Part shown: in pieces, positions 25,228 through 35,905 of the stretch
Layout of the letters: the number at the start of each line of letters is the position of its first letter
Numbering within the stretch: position 1 is the first letter of the stretch
From: Butyribacter intestini
GTDB lineage: Bacteria; Bacillota; Clostridia; Lachnospirales; Lachnospiraceae
Direction: 5' to 3'
DNA: 64,000 bases
Assembly (NCBI GenBank): GCA_001414325.1
Contig: LLKB01000005.1
Coordinates: forward strand, 939,285-1,003,284
The notes under the pieces: generated by a model
Database searches by the model: none
Told to the model about the DNA's origin: nothing
What the model saw: only the letters and a program-made list of their open reading frames with translations
Program-made: the position numbers and the translations under genes

Positions 25228-27006
25228 CTAAATTTTGAACTTAGCAACTCCCTCACTGAGTTTATTCGCTCTCTCCTCTGCCGTCTTTGAGTTGTCATTG
25301 ACAACTGAAGACCTTTCTGCAATCGAAACAGTCCTGTTTGCTATGTTCGTCGTTCCATTAGCACTCTCCTCAGTGGCAATGCTTATACCCTTTATCGAAT
25401 CAAGTATTGATGAGATAGATGCCAGCAATTCTTCTGATGTAGCACTAAAATCTGATACAAGTTCGTTTACACTTGTCGCATCTTCATTATAAAATCCAGC
25501 AAGCTCATCAAATTTATGATAGCTGTCAGTAACATCCGTCTCAACAAATTCAAGCATTTGCTGTGCATCACTCTTAAGATTTTCAACTGCATTTTTTACA
25601 GCATCCGTCACACCCTGTATATTTTCAACATTTTCTTTTGACTGTTCAGCAAGTTTTCTTATCTCGTCTGCAACAACAGCAAAGCCTTTTCCTGCCTCAC
25701 CCGCTCTTGCTGCTTCAATAGATGCATTAAGTGAGAGAAGGTTTGTCTGTTCTGTAATTTCCATGATAGAATCGGCAAGTACATTTATCTGGTCTACAAC
25801 TTTTGCATCCTCCATCGCTTTTTCAAGTTCACTCTTCATGGCTTTTTTTGTCTGACTTGCTTTCTCTCTTATAGATGCCACATTTTCTTTACCTTCTTTT
25901 GCTCTCTTATATATCTGTTCAACATGATTTGCACCATCCTGTGCTCTCAATGCAATATTTTTTGCCGCATCCTCTATCTCATGCGACATCGAATCTATAC
26001 TCTCTGTCGTAGCTGCTGTTTCTTCCATTGATGCCGCAACTTCCTCTGTCGTTGCAGAAACATCCTCTATATCAGAATTAAGCAGTCCCATATCATTTGT
26101 TATCTCACCTACTACATTCTTTATGTCACCTGCACCTGTTTTCACATCACCTATCAGTCTTGAAAGATTTGCACGCATAGTCTCAAGTCTGTTTGCCAGA
26201 ATACCAAAGTCATCTCTCCTTTTTAAATACTTATCATCTATTTCGCTTGTAAAGTCACCACTTTCAAGTACACCAAGCTCTCTGCCAACAGCTTCAAGCG
26301 GCTTAACTATATTTGCGATTATAATGATTATAATTGCAATGAGCACAATTCCTATCGTACCATTTACGGCAATATAGATTTTTGTCATGTTGTTTGAATA
26401 TTTTGTCAGTTCATCATGTCTGACCGCAACTGTTTTGTCTATATCGTCTGTATAATTTCCTGTTCCGATGACCCAGTCAAATTCCTTATAATAATATGTA
26501 TAAGAACGCTTTGGTGAAGGCTCTGTCTCTCCCTCCTTAGGGAAATAATAGTCGGTATATGCCTCGTTATTCTTAACAGAATCCTCTATCATCTGTTTAA
26601 CCATGGTAAATCCCTTTGAGTCTTTTGTATTCATACGGTTTGTTCCCTCAGTGTCACTTCCAAGAAGAACTACATTTGTTCCGTCAGACTGGTCTACCCA
26701 GAAGTAGCCGCTGTCACCGTATCTCATATCACGAATCTCATCAGCAGCATTTTTCTTAGCGAGCTGTTCTGTAAGAATCCCGCTCTTATACTGACCGTAA
26801 TAGTGTTTCGCGACAGATACTGCCGCCGTAACTTCCGATTTGATGCTGTCATCATATGAACTTCTTATACTGCCCTCTATCTCAACTATAGATTCGTTGT
26901 TTTGATTTTTCATGCATATGGCTGAAAATATAGTCCCAAATAACAAAATTACAAGAACCCCTGTCATAATAAATAACATTTTAAACTTTACTTTAATGTT
27001 TTTCAT
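25228..27006 (-). CDS. Methyl-accepting chemotaxis protein with single Cache domain
   Basis: 592 residues from the ATG at 27006 (ATGAGG 6 nt upstream). Membrane segment ~8-30, then an extracellular single Cache domain (~35-175, [37 protein letters not shown]). A second membrane segment (~190-215), a HAMP linker ([20 protein letters not shown]) and the long signalling coiled coil follow, with hairpin tip [20 protein letters not shown]. The sensor type usually binds small organic acids. It lies directly upstream of the pilus operon on the same strand, so it may steer pilus or flagellar motility; that link is inferred. The leader carries the shared TGTGCAGAAATGAGG motif. Confidence 0.92.
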   Translation of the reverse strand: MKNIKVKFKMLFIMTGVLVILLFGTIFSAICMKNQNNESIVEIEGSIRSSYDDSIKSEVTAAVSVAKHYYGQYKSGILTEQLAKKNAADEIRDMRYGDSGYFWVDQSDGTNVVLLGSDTEGTNRMNTKDSKGFTMVKQMIEDSVKNNEAYTDYYFPKEGETEPSPKRSYTYYYKEFDWVIGTGNYTDDIDKTVAVRHDELTKYSNNMTKIYIAVNGTIGIVLIAIIIIIIANIVKPLEAVGRELGVLESGDFTSEIDDKYLKRRDDFGILANRLETMRANLSRLIGDVKTGAGDIKNVVGEITNDMGLLNSDIEDVSATTEEVAASMEETAATTESIDSMSHEIEDAAKNIALRAQDGANHVEQIYKRAKEGKENVASIREKASQTKKAMKSELEKAMEDAKVVDQINVLADSIMEITEQTNLLSLNASIEAARAGEAGKGFAVVADEIRKLAEQSKENVENIQGVTDAVKNAVENLKSDAQQMLEFVETDVTDSYHKFDELAGFYNEDATSVNELVSDFSATSEELLASISSILDSIKGISIATEESANGTTNIANRTVSIAERSSVVNDNSKTAEERANKLSEGVAKFKI

Positions 27007-27012
27007 ATTATA

Positions 27013-27027
27013 CCTCATTTCTGCACA
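27013..27027 (-). promoter_or_regulatory. Shared 15-nt leader motif, copy 2
   Basis: TGTGCAGAAATGAGG ending 6 nt before the chemoreceptor ATG. Upstream similarity to copy 1 (3538-3552) extends ~11 more bases (TGCAAAAAATG). An imperfect hairpin related to that of copy 1 lies at ~27045-27076. Confidence 0.55.
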
Positions 27028-27264
27028 CATTTTTTGCATATCAAGTTTGTGTCAAGTGTGCACAGACACAAATCTTGTGTGTGAAAAATCATTTTTTCTA
27101 CAATAAAATCCTGCATATATGTATTTTTCACACTAAAATCCCTTTTTTCTTTTTTGAAAATCAAACAAATTATCATCAATATTTTTTGTGCAACTTCAAC
27201 ATATCAATTATACAACTTTTTTAATTTTTATGCAACTTTAACATGATTTGAATTATTTTTACTG

Positions 27265-27519
27265 GTAACAGTTCAGCCATAAAAAGATAATTAGCAATAC
27301 AATGAGCTTGTTCATTGTATTGTTAAGTACCTTTTTATGGTAGAATAGCCTTTCATTTCTGAAATGAGGTCAAAGCCCTCGCGAGCACGCTCAGATGGAA
27401 CAAATTTATTTGTTCCATCCTCACTTTGCTTTCGCGTAAATAAACAAAAGCTGCAAAGCAGCGACTGACAGCTCGCTGGCAGGTTTATGAATGTAAGAAA
27501 TGAAAGGCTGAACTGTTAC
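27265..27519. repeat. MITE-like element, copy B (enlarged)
   Basis: Same 14-bp inverted ends as copy A. The element is 255 bp because ~71 bp are inserted in the middle, including the palindrome GGAACAAATTTATTTGTTCC. Flanks TTTTACTG (27257-27264) and TTTTACTA (27520-27527) match at 7 of 8 positions, a slightly decayed target duplication. Its first hairpin resembles copy C more than A or D. Small reading frames across it are not genes. Confidence 0.88.
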
Positions 27520-27611
27520 TTTTACTATAATTGCTTTTATACAGAGTAATTTGTTTAATTCTGAAATTGAGCATACAAAAACCTGTTGTAAATAAATGAA
27601 CATACAAAAAA

Positions 27612-27656
27612 CGGACAAATAAACTTCCACATTGAATGTGGTAAGTTTTTTGTCCG
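27612..27656. terminator. Bidirectional terminator downstream of the GH13 gene
   Basis: Strong hairpin with outer arms CGGACAAA/TTTGTCCG and inner arms CCACAT/ATGTGG. T runs follow in both directions (TTTTTT). It is ~120 nt after the GH13 stop on the minus strand. Confidence 0.85.
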
Positions 27657-27688
27657 AGTTTTTTATGATGCTTATAATATTTTGTAAA

Positions 27689-27782
27689 GTGGATATTCAC
27701 AATCCGCTTTGCTTTTTACCCATAACACTATCAGCTGCTGTCGCAGCATAGCAGAAATGGCTTCCCTGATAGTTTTACATTA
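27689..27782 (-). repeat. 3'-UTR hairpin element, copy after the GH13 gene
   Basis: Minus-strand element starting at the stop codon: ACTATCAG/CTGATAGT stem with an enlarged loop, then GCGGATTGTGAATATCC. It belongs to the dispersed family also seen after glgP, malQ, the oleate hydratase gene and the AAA/nuclease gene. Confidence 0.5.
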
Positions 27783-29336
27783 CACAAGTTTTATAAACGC
27801 TGCTGTCTGTCCTGATGCCTTTACAGTCTTGCCGTCACTTTCTACACTTCCGCCGAAGCTGTAGATTGTTTCTCCGAGTCTTGCATCAAATTCAAATGTT
27901 ACTTCTTTTGCTGACGGATTTATGACAACTAAAATTTTCTCACCCTCGCTGCTTCTTACATAAGCAAGAGGATATGTATCTTTTTTTGCTGCTACGAATT
28001 CTATCTCACCTTTGCTTAAGAGTGCCGTGTGCTCTTTTCTTATTTTTATGAGTTTCTTTATTTCATTGTAAAGTGAATTTTCATCTGCCGCCTGATTTTT
28101 AACTGTCGGACGATTTTCATCACTGTCCTGTGCAATATAGAGCATTTCTTTCTTTGCATTGCTGAAACCTGCATTTACGCTATCATCCCACTGCATAGGT
28201 GTTCTTGAACCTGTTCTTCCATATCCACCCTCTACTGATGTAAGTCCCTCTACATACTTCATTCCGATTTCATCACCATAATAGATAAACGGTGCTCCGG
28301 GCATTGATAAAAGGAACGCAAATGCAACTTTAAGTTCATCGCCTTTTACTTCCTGTGAAAGTCGTCCCATGTCATGATTTCCCGATGGAATACACATAAG
28401 TCCTTTCTTTTCTGATTTCTCATAATTTTCAAGATACTTTTCTACAAAGGCTGATACATCACCTTTTCCTCTTGATGAGAAGAACGGTTCTTCACATCGG
28501 AACAAATCATTGTAATGAGATGGTCCAAAATGAAGAAGGAAATCCATATGAAAACCGCCCTGAAGTGATTTGTCAGGTTCTCCCCATTCTGAAACCATAG
28601 CGGCATTTGGAAATTCTTTATCGAGAAATTCTCTTACATTCTGCCAGAGTTTTATTGTTCCTTTTCCGTCCTCATCATTTTTTACAAGTGAACCTGCCAT
28701 GTCTACTCTGAAACCATCTGCACCCATCTGAAGCCAGAAACGCATAACATCTTTCATTGCTTCAAGCGTAGCTTTTGGTCCCTCATCGTCCATTGACTGC
28801 TGCCACGGACGCTCAGGCTTATAATATCCGTAATTAAGTGCCGGCTGGTGTGAGAAAAAGTTGACTGCACATGAACCGTCTCTGTCTGAAATTCCTCTGA
28901 TGCAGCCCATCCCCTGTGGTTCTTCCCAAATACTGTCAGTCCATACATATCTGTCCGTAAACTCATTTTTTTCAGCTTTCATGGACTGCTTAAACCACTC
29001 ATGCTGCACGGAAGTATGTCCCGGAACAAGGTCAAGGAGTATGTGCATATCTCTCTTGTGAGCTTCTTTAAAAAGATTTGCAAGGTCCTCATTTGTGCCG
29101 TATCTTGATGCGACCATATAATAGTCCTCAACATCGTAACCCGCATCACCAAAAGGTGATTTGAAACATGGATTTATCCATATGGCATTACAGCCTAAAT
29201 CCTTTATGTAGTCAAGTTTCTCCGTAATACCATTTATGTCACCTATACCGTCAGCATTTGTGTCATTGAATGACTGCGGATAGATTTCATAAAAAACTGC
29301 GTTGTCAAGCCACTTTGGTTCGTTTGTATTATTCAT
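27780..29336 (-). CDS. GH13 alpha-glucosidase/alpha-amylase-family enzyme
   Basis: 518 residues, cytoplasmic (no signal). Complete (beta/alpha)8 GH13 motifs: YEIYPQSFNDTNADGIGDIN start, DLVPGHTS (region I), GFRVDMAGS with the nucleophile Asp (region II), VSEWGEP with the acid/base Glu (region III), GNHDMGR with the third Asp (region IV). The C-terminal beta domain (~440-518) is present. Overall it resembles oligo-1,6-glucosidase/maltose-active hydrolases. In this locus it probably releases glucose from imported maltodextrins. GGAGG supports the ATG. A bidirectional terminator follows. Confidence 0.88.
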   Translation of the reverse strand: MNNTNEPKWLDNAVFYEIYPQSFNDTNADGIGDINGITEKLDYIKDLGCNAIWINPCFKSPFGDAGYDVEDYYMVASRYGTNEDLANLFKEAHKRDMHILLDLVPGHTSVQHEWFKQSMKAEKNEFTDRYVWTDSIWEEPQGMGCIRGISDRDGSCAVNFFSHQPALNYGYYKPERPWQQSMDDEGPKATLEAMKDVMRFWLQMGADGFRVDMAGSLVKNDEDGKGTIKLWQNVREFLDKEFPNAAMVSEWGEPDKSLQGGFHMDFLLHFGPSHYNDLFRCEEPFFSSRGKGDVSAFVEKYLENYEKSEKKGLMCIPSGNHDMGRLSQEVKGDELKVAFAFLLSMPGAPFIYYGDEIGMKYVEGLTSVEGGYGRTGSRTPMQWDDSVNAGFSNAKKEMLYIAQDSDENRPTVKNQAADENSLYNEIKKLIKIRKEHTALLSKGEIEFVAAKKDTYPLAYVRSSEGEKILVVINPSAKEVTFEFDARLGETIYSFGGSVESDGKTVKASGQTAAFIKLV

Positions 29337-29382
29337 TTTAGTCCTCCTGATTTATCTTACTATTTGTTGTATTTTACTTCTT

Positions 29383-29724
29383 TTATACTACTACTTCAAG
29401 TATCTTCTTACCATTATAATCCAACTCATTTACCCCGGTCTTTTTGTTCTTATTAAAATTAAAACTAAGCAGATAACCTTTATTCTGTTTATAATACTCA
29501 AGATAATCAAACAACTGCTTTTTCCCCCGTGAGTTATATTCATCTCCATGCCAGATTTTTAACTCAATAATAAATCTTCTGCCTTTATAATCTACTATTA
29601 TATCAGTACGGCGGTTATTTCTCGTCCGTGCTTCAATATAATAGCATCTGGTATTTAGAATTGTACCATAAATCAATACATCTTTTTGCACATGATGAAC
29701 AATAATGTGTTCATTGTAACACAA
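29383..29724 (-). pseudogene. Remnant PD-(D/E)XK nuclease domain
   Basis: 113 codons that align by eye with the C-terminal nuclease half of AAA-ATPase-like/PD-(D/E)XK proteins: RRTDIIVDYKGRRFIIELKI (Asp, then E-x-K), DYLEYYKQNKGYLLSFNF. The AAA half is missing. The only possible start is TTG with no ribosome site. It is most likely a decayed copy of the family represented intact at 35906 and 61851, though a solo nuclease cannot be excluded. A strong terminator lies immediately upstream. Confidence 0.65.
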
Positions 29725-29729
29725 TTTAG

Positions 29730-29772
29730 AAAAAGTGTGTAAGCTGCTCTAAATAATACTTACACACTTTTT
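29730..29772. terminator. Bidirectional terminator
   Basis: Stem AAAAAGTGTGTAAG/CTTACACACTTTTT with a 15-nt loop, giving T runs on either strand. It follows the oleate hydratase gene on the minus strand. Confidence 0.85.
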
Positions 29773-29824
29773 GACTATTTTTATAGCATTGAGCACTATT
29801 TCATTTTAAGTCTAAATCCTTACA

Positions 29825-29873
29825 GTCAAGCGGATATTCGTGGTACGCTCTGCTAATCGCTCAAATAAGCATT
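29825..29873 (-). repeat. 3'-UTR hairpin element, copy after the oleate hydratase gene
   Basis: Divergent member. Minus strand contains GATTAGCAGAGCGTACCACGAATATCCGCTTGAC-like sequence starting right after the stop; core words AGCAGAG and GAATATC are shared with the other copies. Confidence 0.4.
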
Positions 29874-31970
29874 TCAAGCCTGCCCTTCATTCAAAACACC
29901 ATGCTCTTTTAAAAGTTTCTCTATATCTGTTCCCTTAATTTTCTTTAAGACCGCATTTTTCACCATATTTAACGGCTTTGGAAGTTCCATGTCAAGCGGT
30001 GACTTTCCATCCATAAGTCTTACCGAACTCTCAACCAGTTCTCTTATATCATATGTGCTGCCCCAGACTTCCGGTACTGCCCTGTCTACTCCACACAATC
30101 CGTAAACCGCTTCCATAGCTGTTCTTACTGAATATTCCGTTGTGAATATCGTATCTCTCGGTGTCTCGGCAAACTGTCCTAAAAATGCGGCATTTACACT
30201 TCCGTCAGGGATAACATCCGGTCTGTCACCTTTCCTTCTCGGCATAAAGAATGCAGTTATATAAGGAAGCATTGTCGGTATGCAGTTTGTACACTCTTTT
30301 GCAAGCTCATCAATCTCATTTCCAGGGACTCCAAGATGGTAAAGCCACTCTGCCGCAATCTCCCAGCCACAGCAGTCTTTCATCGGTTTTCGTATATAAT
30401 CACCGACAGCCTCAGTAAACAGACCGTAAACCCATATACATACTTCATCCTTTTTCTGTTTTTTGAACTGTCCCTGCCTGTTTATCGTCCAGCTAAGCAG
30501 CCATGAAGAATCCTTGCAGCTCACAATTCCGCCAGTGACAACTTTCCCTGAGCGTGAATCTCTCTTGCATATCTTCTCTATATATGAAATTATCTTTTCA
30601 TCCGATGTTGTAATGGTTGCCGATTCCCATTTTGACTTTTCAACATCCGAACAGAACTTTTCAGGATTTCCAAATGCCATGTCCTGCCTTGCGATATTTT
30701 TCCAAAGACTCCAGCAGCCGCTTTTTCTTATCTTTGCACTACCTGTCGGTGCGTGTTCATGGTCGCCGTATATTGTACTTTCCGTGCAGCTTCCGTTTGT
30801 GATAAAAACAAGGTCATTATCTGTAAGTTTTATTTCTTCATTTTTGCCCGCCACTACACACTCAATAGTTTTCGCTGTCTTTTTCTTTCCGTCAATGTCA
30901 AATATAACATTTGTTACCTCGGTGTTAAATTTAAATGAAACACCTGCATTTTCAAGATATTTAAGCATAGGCATTATAAGTGATTCATACTGGTTGTATC
31001 TTGTAAATTTTAATGCTGAAAAATCGGGAAGGCCTGCTATGTGATGGATAAATCTCTTAAAATAGAGTTTCATTTCCAATGCACTGTGCCAGTTTTGAAA
31101 AGCGAACATTGTTCTCCAATAAAGCCAGAAGTTTGAGTCAAACACTTCATCATCAAAAAAATCTTCTATCTTTTTATCATACAGTTGTTCATCGGAAGTA
31201 AAGAACAATCTCATAATCTCCATACATCCCTTGCGGCTAAGTCCAAACTTTCCACCAAGTTCTGCATCTTTCCCCCTGTCTGTTGTGACCCTGCAAAGCG
31301 AATAATTTGGGTCTTCTTTATTCAGATAATAAAATTCGTCCAAAACCGACTCGTCTTTATTTTCCAAAGATGGAATACTCCTGAACAAATCCCACAGACA
31401 TTCAAAATGATCCTCCATTTCACGACCGCCACGCATTATATATCCTCTCGAAGCATCGTTTATACCGTCACACGCTCCGCCGGCAATATCAAGTGCCTCA
31501 AGGATATGAATATTTTCTCCCGGCATCTTTGCATCCCTCACAAGAAAGCAGGCTGCAGCAAGTGCACCAAGACCACTTCCCACAATGTATGCCGATTTTT
31601 CCTCGATACCGACCGGCTTTTTAGGTCTTGCAAATGCTTCGTAGTTGCCGCTTGCATAGTAAATGCCTTTGCTGTTCTTATCGTATTTTCCACGCTCCGT
31701 GTTCTGATAGTCAGATTTTTCATAATTATCTGTAGCATTGCCTCTGTTTTTGCTTTTAATCTTTCCATCACTATCATCAACATACTGACACCATTTTTCA
31801 ATAACTTTATCTGTCATTGACTTTTTGTCAGCATCTTTTCCATTTGAATTTTTACATCCGCACGAACCACTGTCCGAGTCATTGTCTTTTGCAAACTTAC
31901 CCTTATACAAAGCCGCTGCTCCCGCTCCTACAGCGATAACAGAAGCTATTTTTATAATTTTCTTATTCAT
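29874..31970 (-). CDS. ohyA: Oleate hydratase (myosin-cross-reactive antigen family) with an N-terminal membrane anchor
   Basis: 698 residues from the ATG at 31970 (GGAG upstream). An N-terminal hydrophobic helix (IIKIASVIAVGAGAAAL) and a ~90-residue polar linker precede the enzyme; typical family members lack this part. The catalytic body starts with the FAD-binding motif SAYIVGSGLGALAAACFL. GGREMEDHFECLWDLF carries the catalytic Glu region, and the fold continues to GQFAETPRDTIFTTEYSVR. The family hydrates the cis-9 double bond of oleic/linoleic acid, a detoxification of host unsaturated fatty acids. The added anchor should hold it at the membrane. It is monocistronic. Confidence 0.9.
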   Translation of the reverse strand: MNKKIIKIASVIAVGAGAAALYKGKFAKDNDSDSGSCGCKNSNGKDADKKSMTDKVIEKWCQYVDDSDGKIKSKNRGNATDNYEKSDYQNTERGKYDKNSKGIYYASGNYEAFARPKKPVGIEEKSAYIVGSGLGALAAACFLVRDAKMPGENIHILEALDIAGGACDGINDASRGYIMRGGREMEDHFECLWDLFRSIPSLENKDESVLDEFYYLNKEDPNYSLCRVTTDRGKDAELGGKFGLSRKGCMEIMRLFFTSDEQLYDKKIEDFFDDEVFDSNFWLYWRTMFAFQNWHSALEMKLYFKRFIHHIAGLPDFSALKFTRYNQYESLIMPMLKYLENAGVSFKFNTEVTNVIFDIDGKKKTAKTIECVVAGKNEEIKLTDNDLVFITNGSCTESTIYGDHEHAPTGSAKIRKSGCWSLWKNIARQDMAFGNPEKFCSDVEKSKWESATITTSDEKIISYIEKICKRDSRSGKVVTGGIVSCKDSSWLLSWTINRQGQFKKQKKDEVCIWVYGLFTEAVGDYIRKPMKDCCGWEIAAEWLYHLGVPGNEIDELAKECTNCIPTMLPYITAFFMPRRKGDRPDVIPDGSVNAAFLGQFAETPRDTIFTTEYSVRTAMEAVYGLCGVDRAVPEVWGSTYDIRELVESSVRLMDGKSPLDMELPKPLNMVKNAVLKKIKGTDIEKLLKEHGVLNEGQA

Positions 31971-32160
31971 GATAATCTCCAATCTACTGCACATATTTTG
32001 TGTTACTGTAAAATCCAGTCATTACATTATTCATAAATAAGTATTTCCAAAAAAACAAAAAATATGCCCAAAATCCCCCATCAGTACATCTTCTGATTTA
32101 AGAAATTTCAAGCATATTTTTTATGCCTTACGGCAATCTATTTTGTTCCCATTTTTTACA

Positions 32161-32213
32161 AGTCAAGTTGATATTCGTAATACTATCTGCTACTTTCCTG
32201 ATAGTGTTAAATT
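32161..32213 (-). repeat. 3'-UTR hairpin element, copy after glgP
   Basis: Begins at the glgP stop: hairpin ACTATC/GATAGT around a GGAAAGTAGCA loop, then TATTACGAATATCAACTTGACT. Stem bases differ from the malQ copy (ACTCT/AGAGT) but still pair, the sign of a conserved structure. Confidence 0.55.
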
Positions 32214-34464
32214 ACAGTTTCCAAATATCCTCATTGTACTGTGCAATAGTTCTGTCTGATGAGAAAAATCCTGCCTGGCTTATATTAACAAGCATCTTCT
32301 TTGCCCAAGCCTCTCTGTCGTTAAAGTCAGCATATGCTTTTTCCTTTGTCTCTACATAACTGTCAAAGTCAAGGAATGTCATAAACCAGTCTTTGTTTAA
32401 AAGTTCATTTTTAAGACGGTTAAGCTGTGTTTCATCACCAATTTTAAGCATTGCATCACCTGTAATAAAATCAACCGCCTCTTTGAGTGCAGGATTTTTT
32501 TCATAGTAATCTCTTGATACATAGTCAGAGTTTGCGTAATGTGCTATTACCTCGTCACTCTCTGCTCCGAAGATGTAAATATTGTCATCACCTACAAACT
32601 GGTGGATTTCTACATTTGCACCATCCTCAGTACCAAGTGTGATTGCTCCGTTAAGCATGAATTTCATGTTTCCTGTTCCGCTTGCTTCTTTTGATGCAAG
32701 TGAAATCTGCTCTGATATATCACACGCCGGAATAAGTCTTTCTGCCATTGTTACATTGTAGTTTTCTACCATTACAACATTGAGATATTTATTTACCTCA
32801 GGATCATTATTGATAATCTCCTGCAAACATAAGATAAGGTGAATTATATCTTTTGCTATAATGTATGCCGGAGCTGCTTTTGCACCAAATATTACTGTGA
32901 TTGGTGTCTCAGGTATGTTACCTTTCTTAATCTCAAGATATTTATGAATCACAAATAATGCATTTAACTGCTGGCGTTTGTATTCATGCAGACGCTTAAC
33001 CTGAATATCAAATATTGAATTAGGATTAAGTGTGATATTCTGAGTTCTCTTTATATAATCAACAAAATCTGCTTTGTTATCAGTTTTTATCTTAAGAAGT
33101 GTGTCGAGTGCATCCTTATCAGAAAGATATTTTTCAAGTTTCTTAAGTTCCTCTGCATCCTTTTTGTAACCGTCACCAATCCATTCTGTGAGCTGGTCTG
33201 TAAGTTCAGGATTGCAATGAAGAAGCCATCTTCTGAATGTGATACCGTTTGTTTTATTGTTAAACTTCTCAGGATAAATCTTATAGAAGTTGTTAAGTTC
33301 TGATTTTTCAAGGATTTCGGTGTGAAGTGCAGCTACACCGTTTACACTGAAGCCGTAATGAATGTCGATATGAGCCATATGTACTGTATCATTTTTGTCA
33401 ATGATAACCACGCTCTCATCATCAAAGCGGCGGCGTACTTTATCGTCAAGCACCTCTATAATAGGCACAAGCTGTGGTACAACTTCCTTAAGGAATGAAA
33501 TAGGCCATTTTTCAAGTGCTTCTGCAAGAATTGTGTGGTTTGTATATGCACAAGTCTTTGAAACAATCTCGATTGCCTCATCAATATCAATTCCCTCTTC
33601 CATAAGCAGACGGATAAGCTCAGGTATAACCATTGTAGGATGTGTATCATTTATCTGGATTACTGCGTAATTATATAAATCGTGGAGATTACTTCCCTTT
33701 TTCTTACACTCGTCTATTATAAGTTTTGCACCATTGCTTACCATGAAATACTGCTGGTAAATTCTGAGTTTTCTTCCGTCATCATCACTGTCATCAGGAT
33801 AAAGGAATAATGTAAGATTTTTCGCAATATCTTTCTTATCAAAATCAATTCCATCTCCTACAATACTATCATCTACAGTATCAAGGTCAAACAATTCAAG
33901 TTTATTTGTTCTGTTGTCATATCCTGTTACATCTATCTCATACATTCTCGACTGAACAGTAAAATCTTTAAATTTTACAGGATAGCTCACATCTGTTTTT
34001 CTAAGGAATGTATTCTCCTCAATCCATGGATTTGCAGTCTCTTTCTGCTTATTATTCTCAAATACCTGCTTGAATAATCCAAGATGGTAGTTAAGACCAA
34101 TACCAGAACCGTTAAGTCCAAGACTTGCTATCGAATCAAGGAAGCACGCTGCAAGACGGCCAAGACCACCATTACCAAGTGAAGGCTCTGCCTCAATCTC
34201 CTCAATCTCTGCAAGACTTATGCCGTTGTCAGCAAGGACTTTCTTTACATCAGCATAAATTCCGAGATTTATAAGATTGTTAGAAAGAAGTTTTCCTATT
34301 AAAAATTCTGCCGAAATATAATAAACTTTCTTTCCTGTGTCCTCCTGCACTTTTTCCTCTGACATATCTTTCGTGATATTTAAAAGTGCAACATAAATTT
34401 CCTGTTTGCTGCTGTCAGCAATACTTTTTCCAAGCTTCTGCTCTAAAGTGTTTTTGATATCCAT
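32212..34464 (-). CDS. glgP: Glycogen/maltodextrin phosphorylase
   Basis: 750 residues from the ATG at 34464 (GGAGGA 6 nt upstream). GT35 family, full length for clostridial members. Landmarks: [15 protein letters not shown] and [20 protein letters not shown]-type N-terminal block, [32 protein letters not shown], and the PLP site [20 protein letters not shown], whose lysine forms the cofactor aldimine. It releases glucose-1-phosphate from alpha-1,4-glucans in the cytoplasm, complementing MalQ and the GH13 enzyme. The leader shares a ~75-bp motif with malQ. Confidence 0.95.
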   Translation of the reverse strand: MDIKNTLEQKLGKSIADSSKQEIYVALLNITKDMSEEKVQEDTGKKVYYISAEFLIGKLLSNNLINLGIYADVKKVLADNGISLAEIEEIEAEPSLGNGGLGRLAACFLDSIASLGLNGSGIGLNYHLGLFKQVFENNKQKETANPWIEENTFLRKTDVSYPVKFKDFTVQSRMYEIDVTGYDNRTNKLELFDLDTVDDSIVGDGIDFDKKDIAKNLTLFLYPDDSDDDGRKLRIYQQYFMVSNGAKLIIDECKKKGSNLHDLYNYAVIQINDTHPTMVIPELIRLLMEEGIDIDEAIEIVSKTCAYTNHTILAEALEKWPISFLKEVVPQLVPIIEVLDDKVRRRFDDESVVIIDKNDTVHMAHIDIHYGFSVNGVAALHTEILEKSELNNFYKIYPEKFNNKTNGITFRRWLLHCNPELTDQLTEWIGDGYKKDAEELKKLEKYLSDKDALDTLLKIKTDNKADFVDYIKRTQNITLNPNSIFDIQVKRLHEYKRQQLNALFVIHKYLEIKKGNIPETPITVIFGAKAAPAYIIAKDIIHLILCLQEIINNDPEVNKYLNVVMVENYNVTMAERLIPACDISEQISLASKEASGTGNMKFMLNGAITLGTEDGANVEIHQFVGDDNIYIFGAESDEVIAHYANSDYVSRDYYEKNPALKEAVDFITGDAMLKIGDETQLNRLKNELLNKDWFMTFLDFDSYVETKEKAYADFNDREAWAKKMLVNISQAGFFSSDRTIAQYNEDIWKL

Positions 34465-35023
34465 AATAATCCTCCATTTTACACGCATTGTTGTTTACTT
34501 TGTAACATAAAATTCTCTATCTCTTATCCATATCCTTATTCACAATAAAATGTGAATTTTTAATTCCTGTCACCTGACACATTTTTATGTGCGGCAACTC
34601 TCTTAACTTTGTGACTATAATATATCATTTTAGTAAGTGTACTTCTTGTCTTTTCCTAGCACGATATGATACAATACTATCATTTAGAGATATTTTTTTA
34701 ACGGACGCGAAACTGTTATGTGCTGTGATGCTTGTGTATCTGTAGCAAATAATACCGTCGGCACGCTTTCGCTATGTTGTCACCGTGTAACAGTTCAGCC
34801 ATAAAAAGATAATTGGCAATACAATGAGCTTGTTCATTGTATTGTTAAGTACCTTTTTATGGTAGAATAGCCTTTCATTTCTGAAATGAAATAAACAAAA
34901 GCTGCAAAGCAGCGACTGACAGCTCGCTGGCAGGTTTATGAATGTAAGAAATGAAAGGCTGAACTGTTATGTCACCGTAGCAGTACATAAAGGGTGCAAA
35001 TTATCTTTTGGGAGGTTTTACAT
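34465..35023. other. Intergenic region between divergent glgP and the AraC gene, holding MITE copy C
   Basis: Contains the glgP leader. At 34710-34786 is a motif similar to one upstream of malQ (39313-39380), both starting AAACTGTTAT and containing CACGCT-x3-CGCTAT. MITE copy C (34787-34970) separates this from the AraC gene. No gene seen. Confidence 0.6.
34787..34970. repeat. MITE-like element, copy C
   Basis: 184 bp with the family's inverted ends; the last base is T instead of C. Exact 8-bp target duplication GTCACCGT at 34779-34786 and 34971-34978. It sits 53 bp before the AraC-family start, so it may supply or block its promoter. Confidence 0.9.
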
Positions 35024-35896
35024 ATGAATGAAATTGAAAAAAATAAATACCATGAAACAAAGACCCATTCCAGTGCGGAATTTTTATTTAATACTTATCC
35101 ATGTTCTATCCCTATTGATTTTCCGAGTGTTCCCCTGCACTGGCACAATGATATGGAACTTATTGTTATCAAGCATGGTTCGGCTAAAGTTACGCTTAAC
35201 CTTACTACGCATCAGCTATCGGCAGGTGATATCCTTGTGGTTCTCCCTGAAAATCTTCATTCTATTGATTGTGCTATCGGCGATAAACTGGAGTACGAAA
35301 ATATTATTTTTAAAAAGGAACTTCTCAGTTTTGTGACAAATGATATAACCATGTCCAAATATCTGACTCCTTTTTTTAATGGTGATTTTCCTATTGTAAC
35401 TCATGTGCATATGGGATATTCTTTTTATTCCCATTTTGTGAAGATTATAAATACTATGGATGTTCTGTGTGATAAAAAAGAATTTGGCTACCAGCTTGCC
35501 ATCAAGTCATGCCTGCTTGAACTTATACACATTATGATAAGGCATCCGCCTAAAACAGAGGTTAATACAAAATCAGAAAAATCAGTAGATAAAATAAAAG
35601 AAATACTTACTTATATGGAGCAGCATTATAATGAAGAAATTCCGATTGAAAAGATAGCTGATATATGTCACTACAGCCCGTCACATTTTATGAAATTTTT
35701 TAAAAATCATATGGGAACAAGTTTTATTAAATATCTTAATGATTTTCGCCTGATAAAAGCACGAACCAGACTGCTCACCACTGAGGACACCGTGCTTGAG
35801 ATAGCCGGTGACTGTGGTTTCAACAATCTGTCGCACTTTAACAGGCTTTATAAAAATAAGTATGGGATAACACCGTCTATGACGAGGGAAATGTAA
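35024..35896 (+). CDS. AraC-family transcriptional regulator
   Basis: 290 residues from the ATG at 35024 (GGGAGG 8 nt upstream). The N-terminal cupin sensor domain (VPLHWHNDMELIVIKHGSAK, AGDILVVLPENLHSI) probably binds a sugar. The C-terminal double helix-turn-helix (~190-290) contains IPIEKIADICHYSPSHFMKF and VLEIAGDCGFNNLSHFNRLY. It is transcribed divergently from glgP, suggesting control of glgP or nearby glycan genes. A MITE-like repeat lies in the shared promoter region. Confidence 0.9.
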   Translation: MNEIEKNKYHETKTHSSAEFLFNTYPCSIPIDFPSVPLHWHNDMELIVIKHGSAKVTLNLTTHQLSAGDILVVLPENLHSIDCAIGDKLEYENIIFKKELLSFVTNDITMSKYLTPFFNGDFPIVTHVHMGYSFYSHFVKIINTMDVLCDKKEFGYQLAIKSCLLELIHIMIRHPPKTEVNTKSEKSVDKIKEILTYMEQHYNEEIPIEKIADICHYSPSHFMKFFKNHMGTSFIKYLNDFRLIKARTRLLTTEDTVLEIAGDCGFNNLSHFNRLYKNKYGITPSMTREM

Positions 35897-35905
35897 ACGG
35901 TATCA

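Noticed and set aside
27421-27700. Two minus-strand frames of about 70 codons near MITE copy B
   Set aside because: They run through the MITE end and the terminator hairpin; no ribosome site or protein-like composition.
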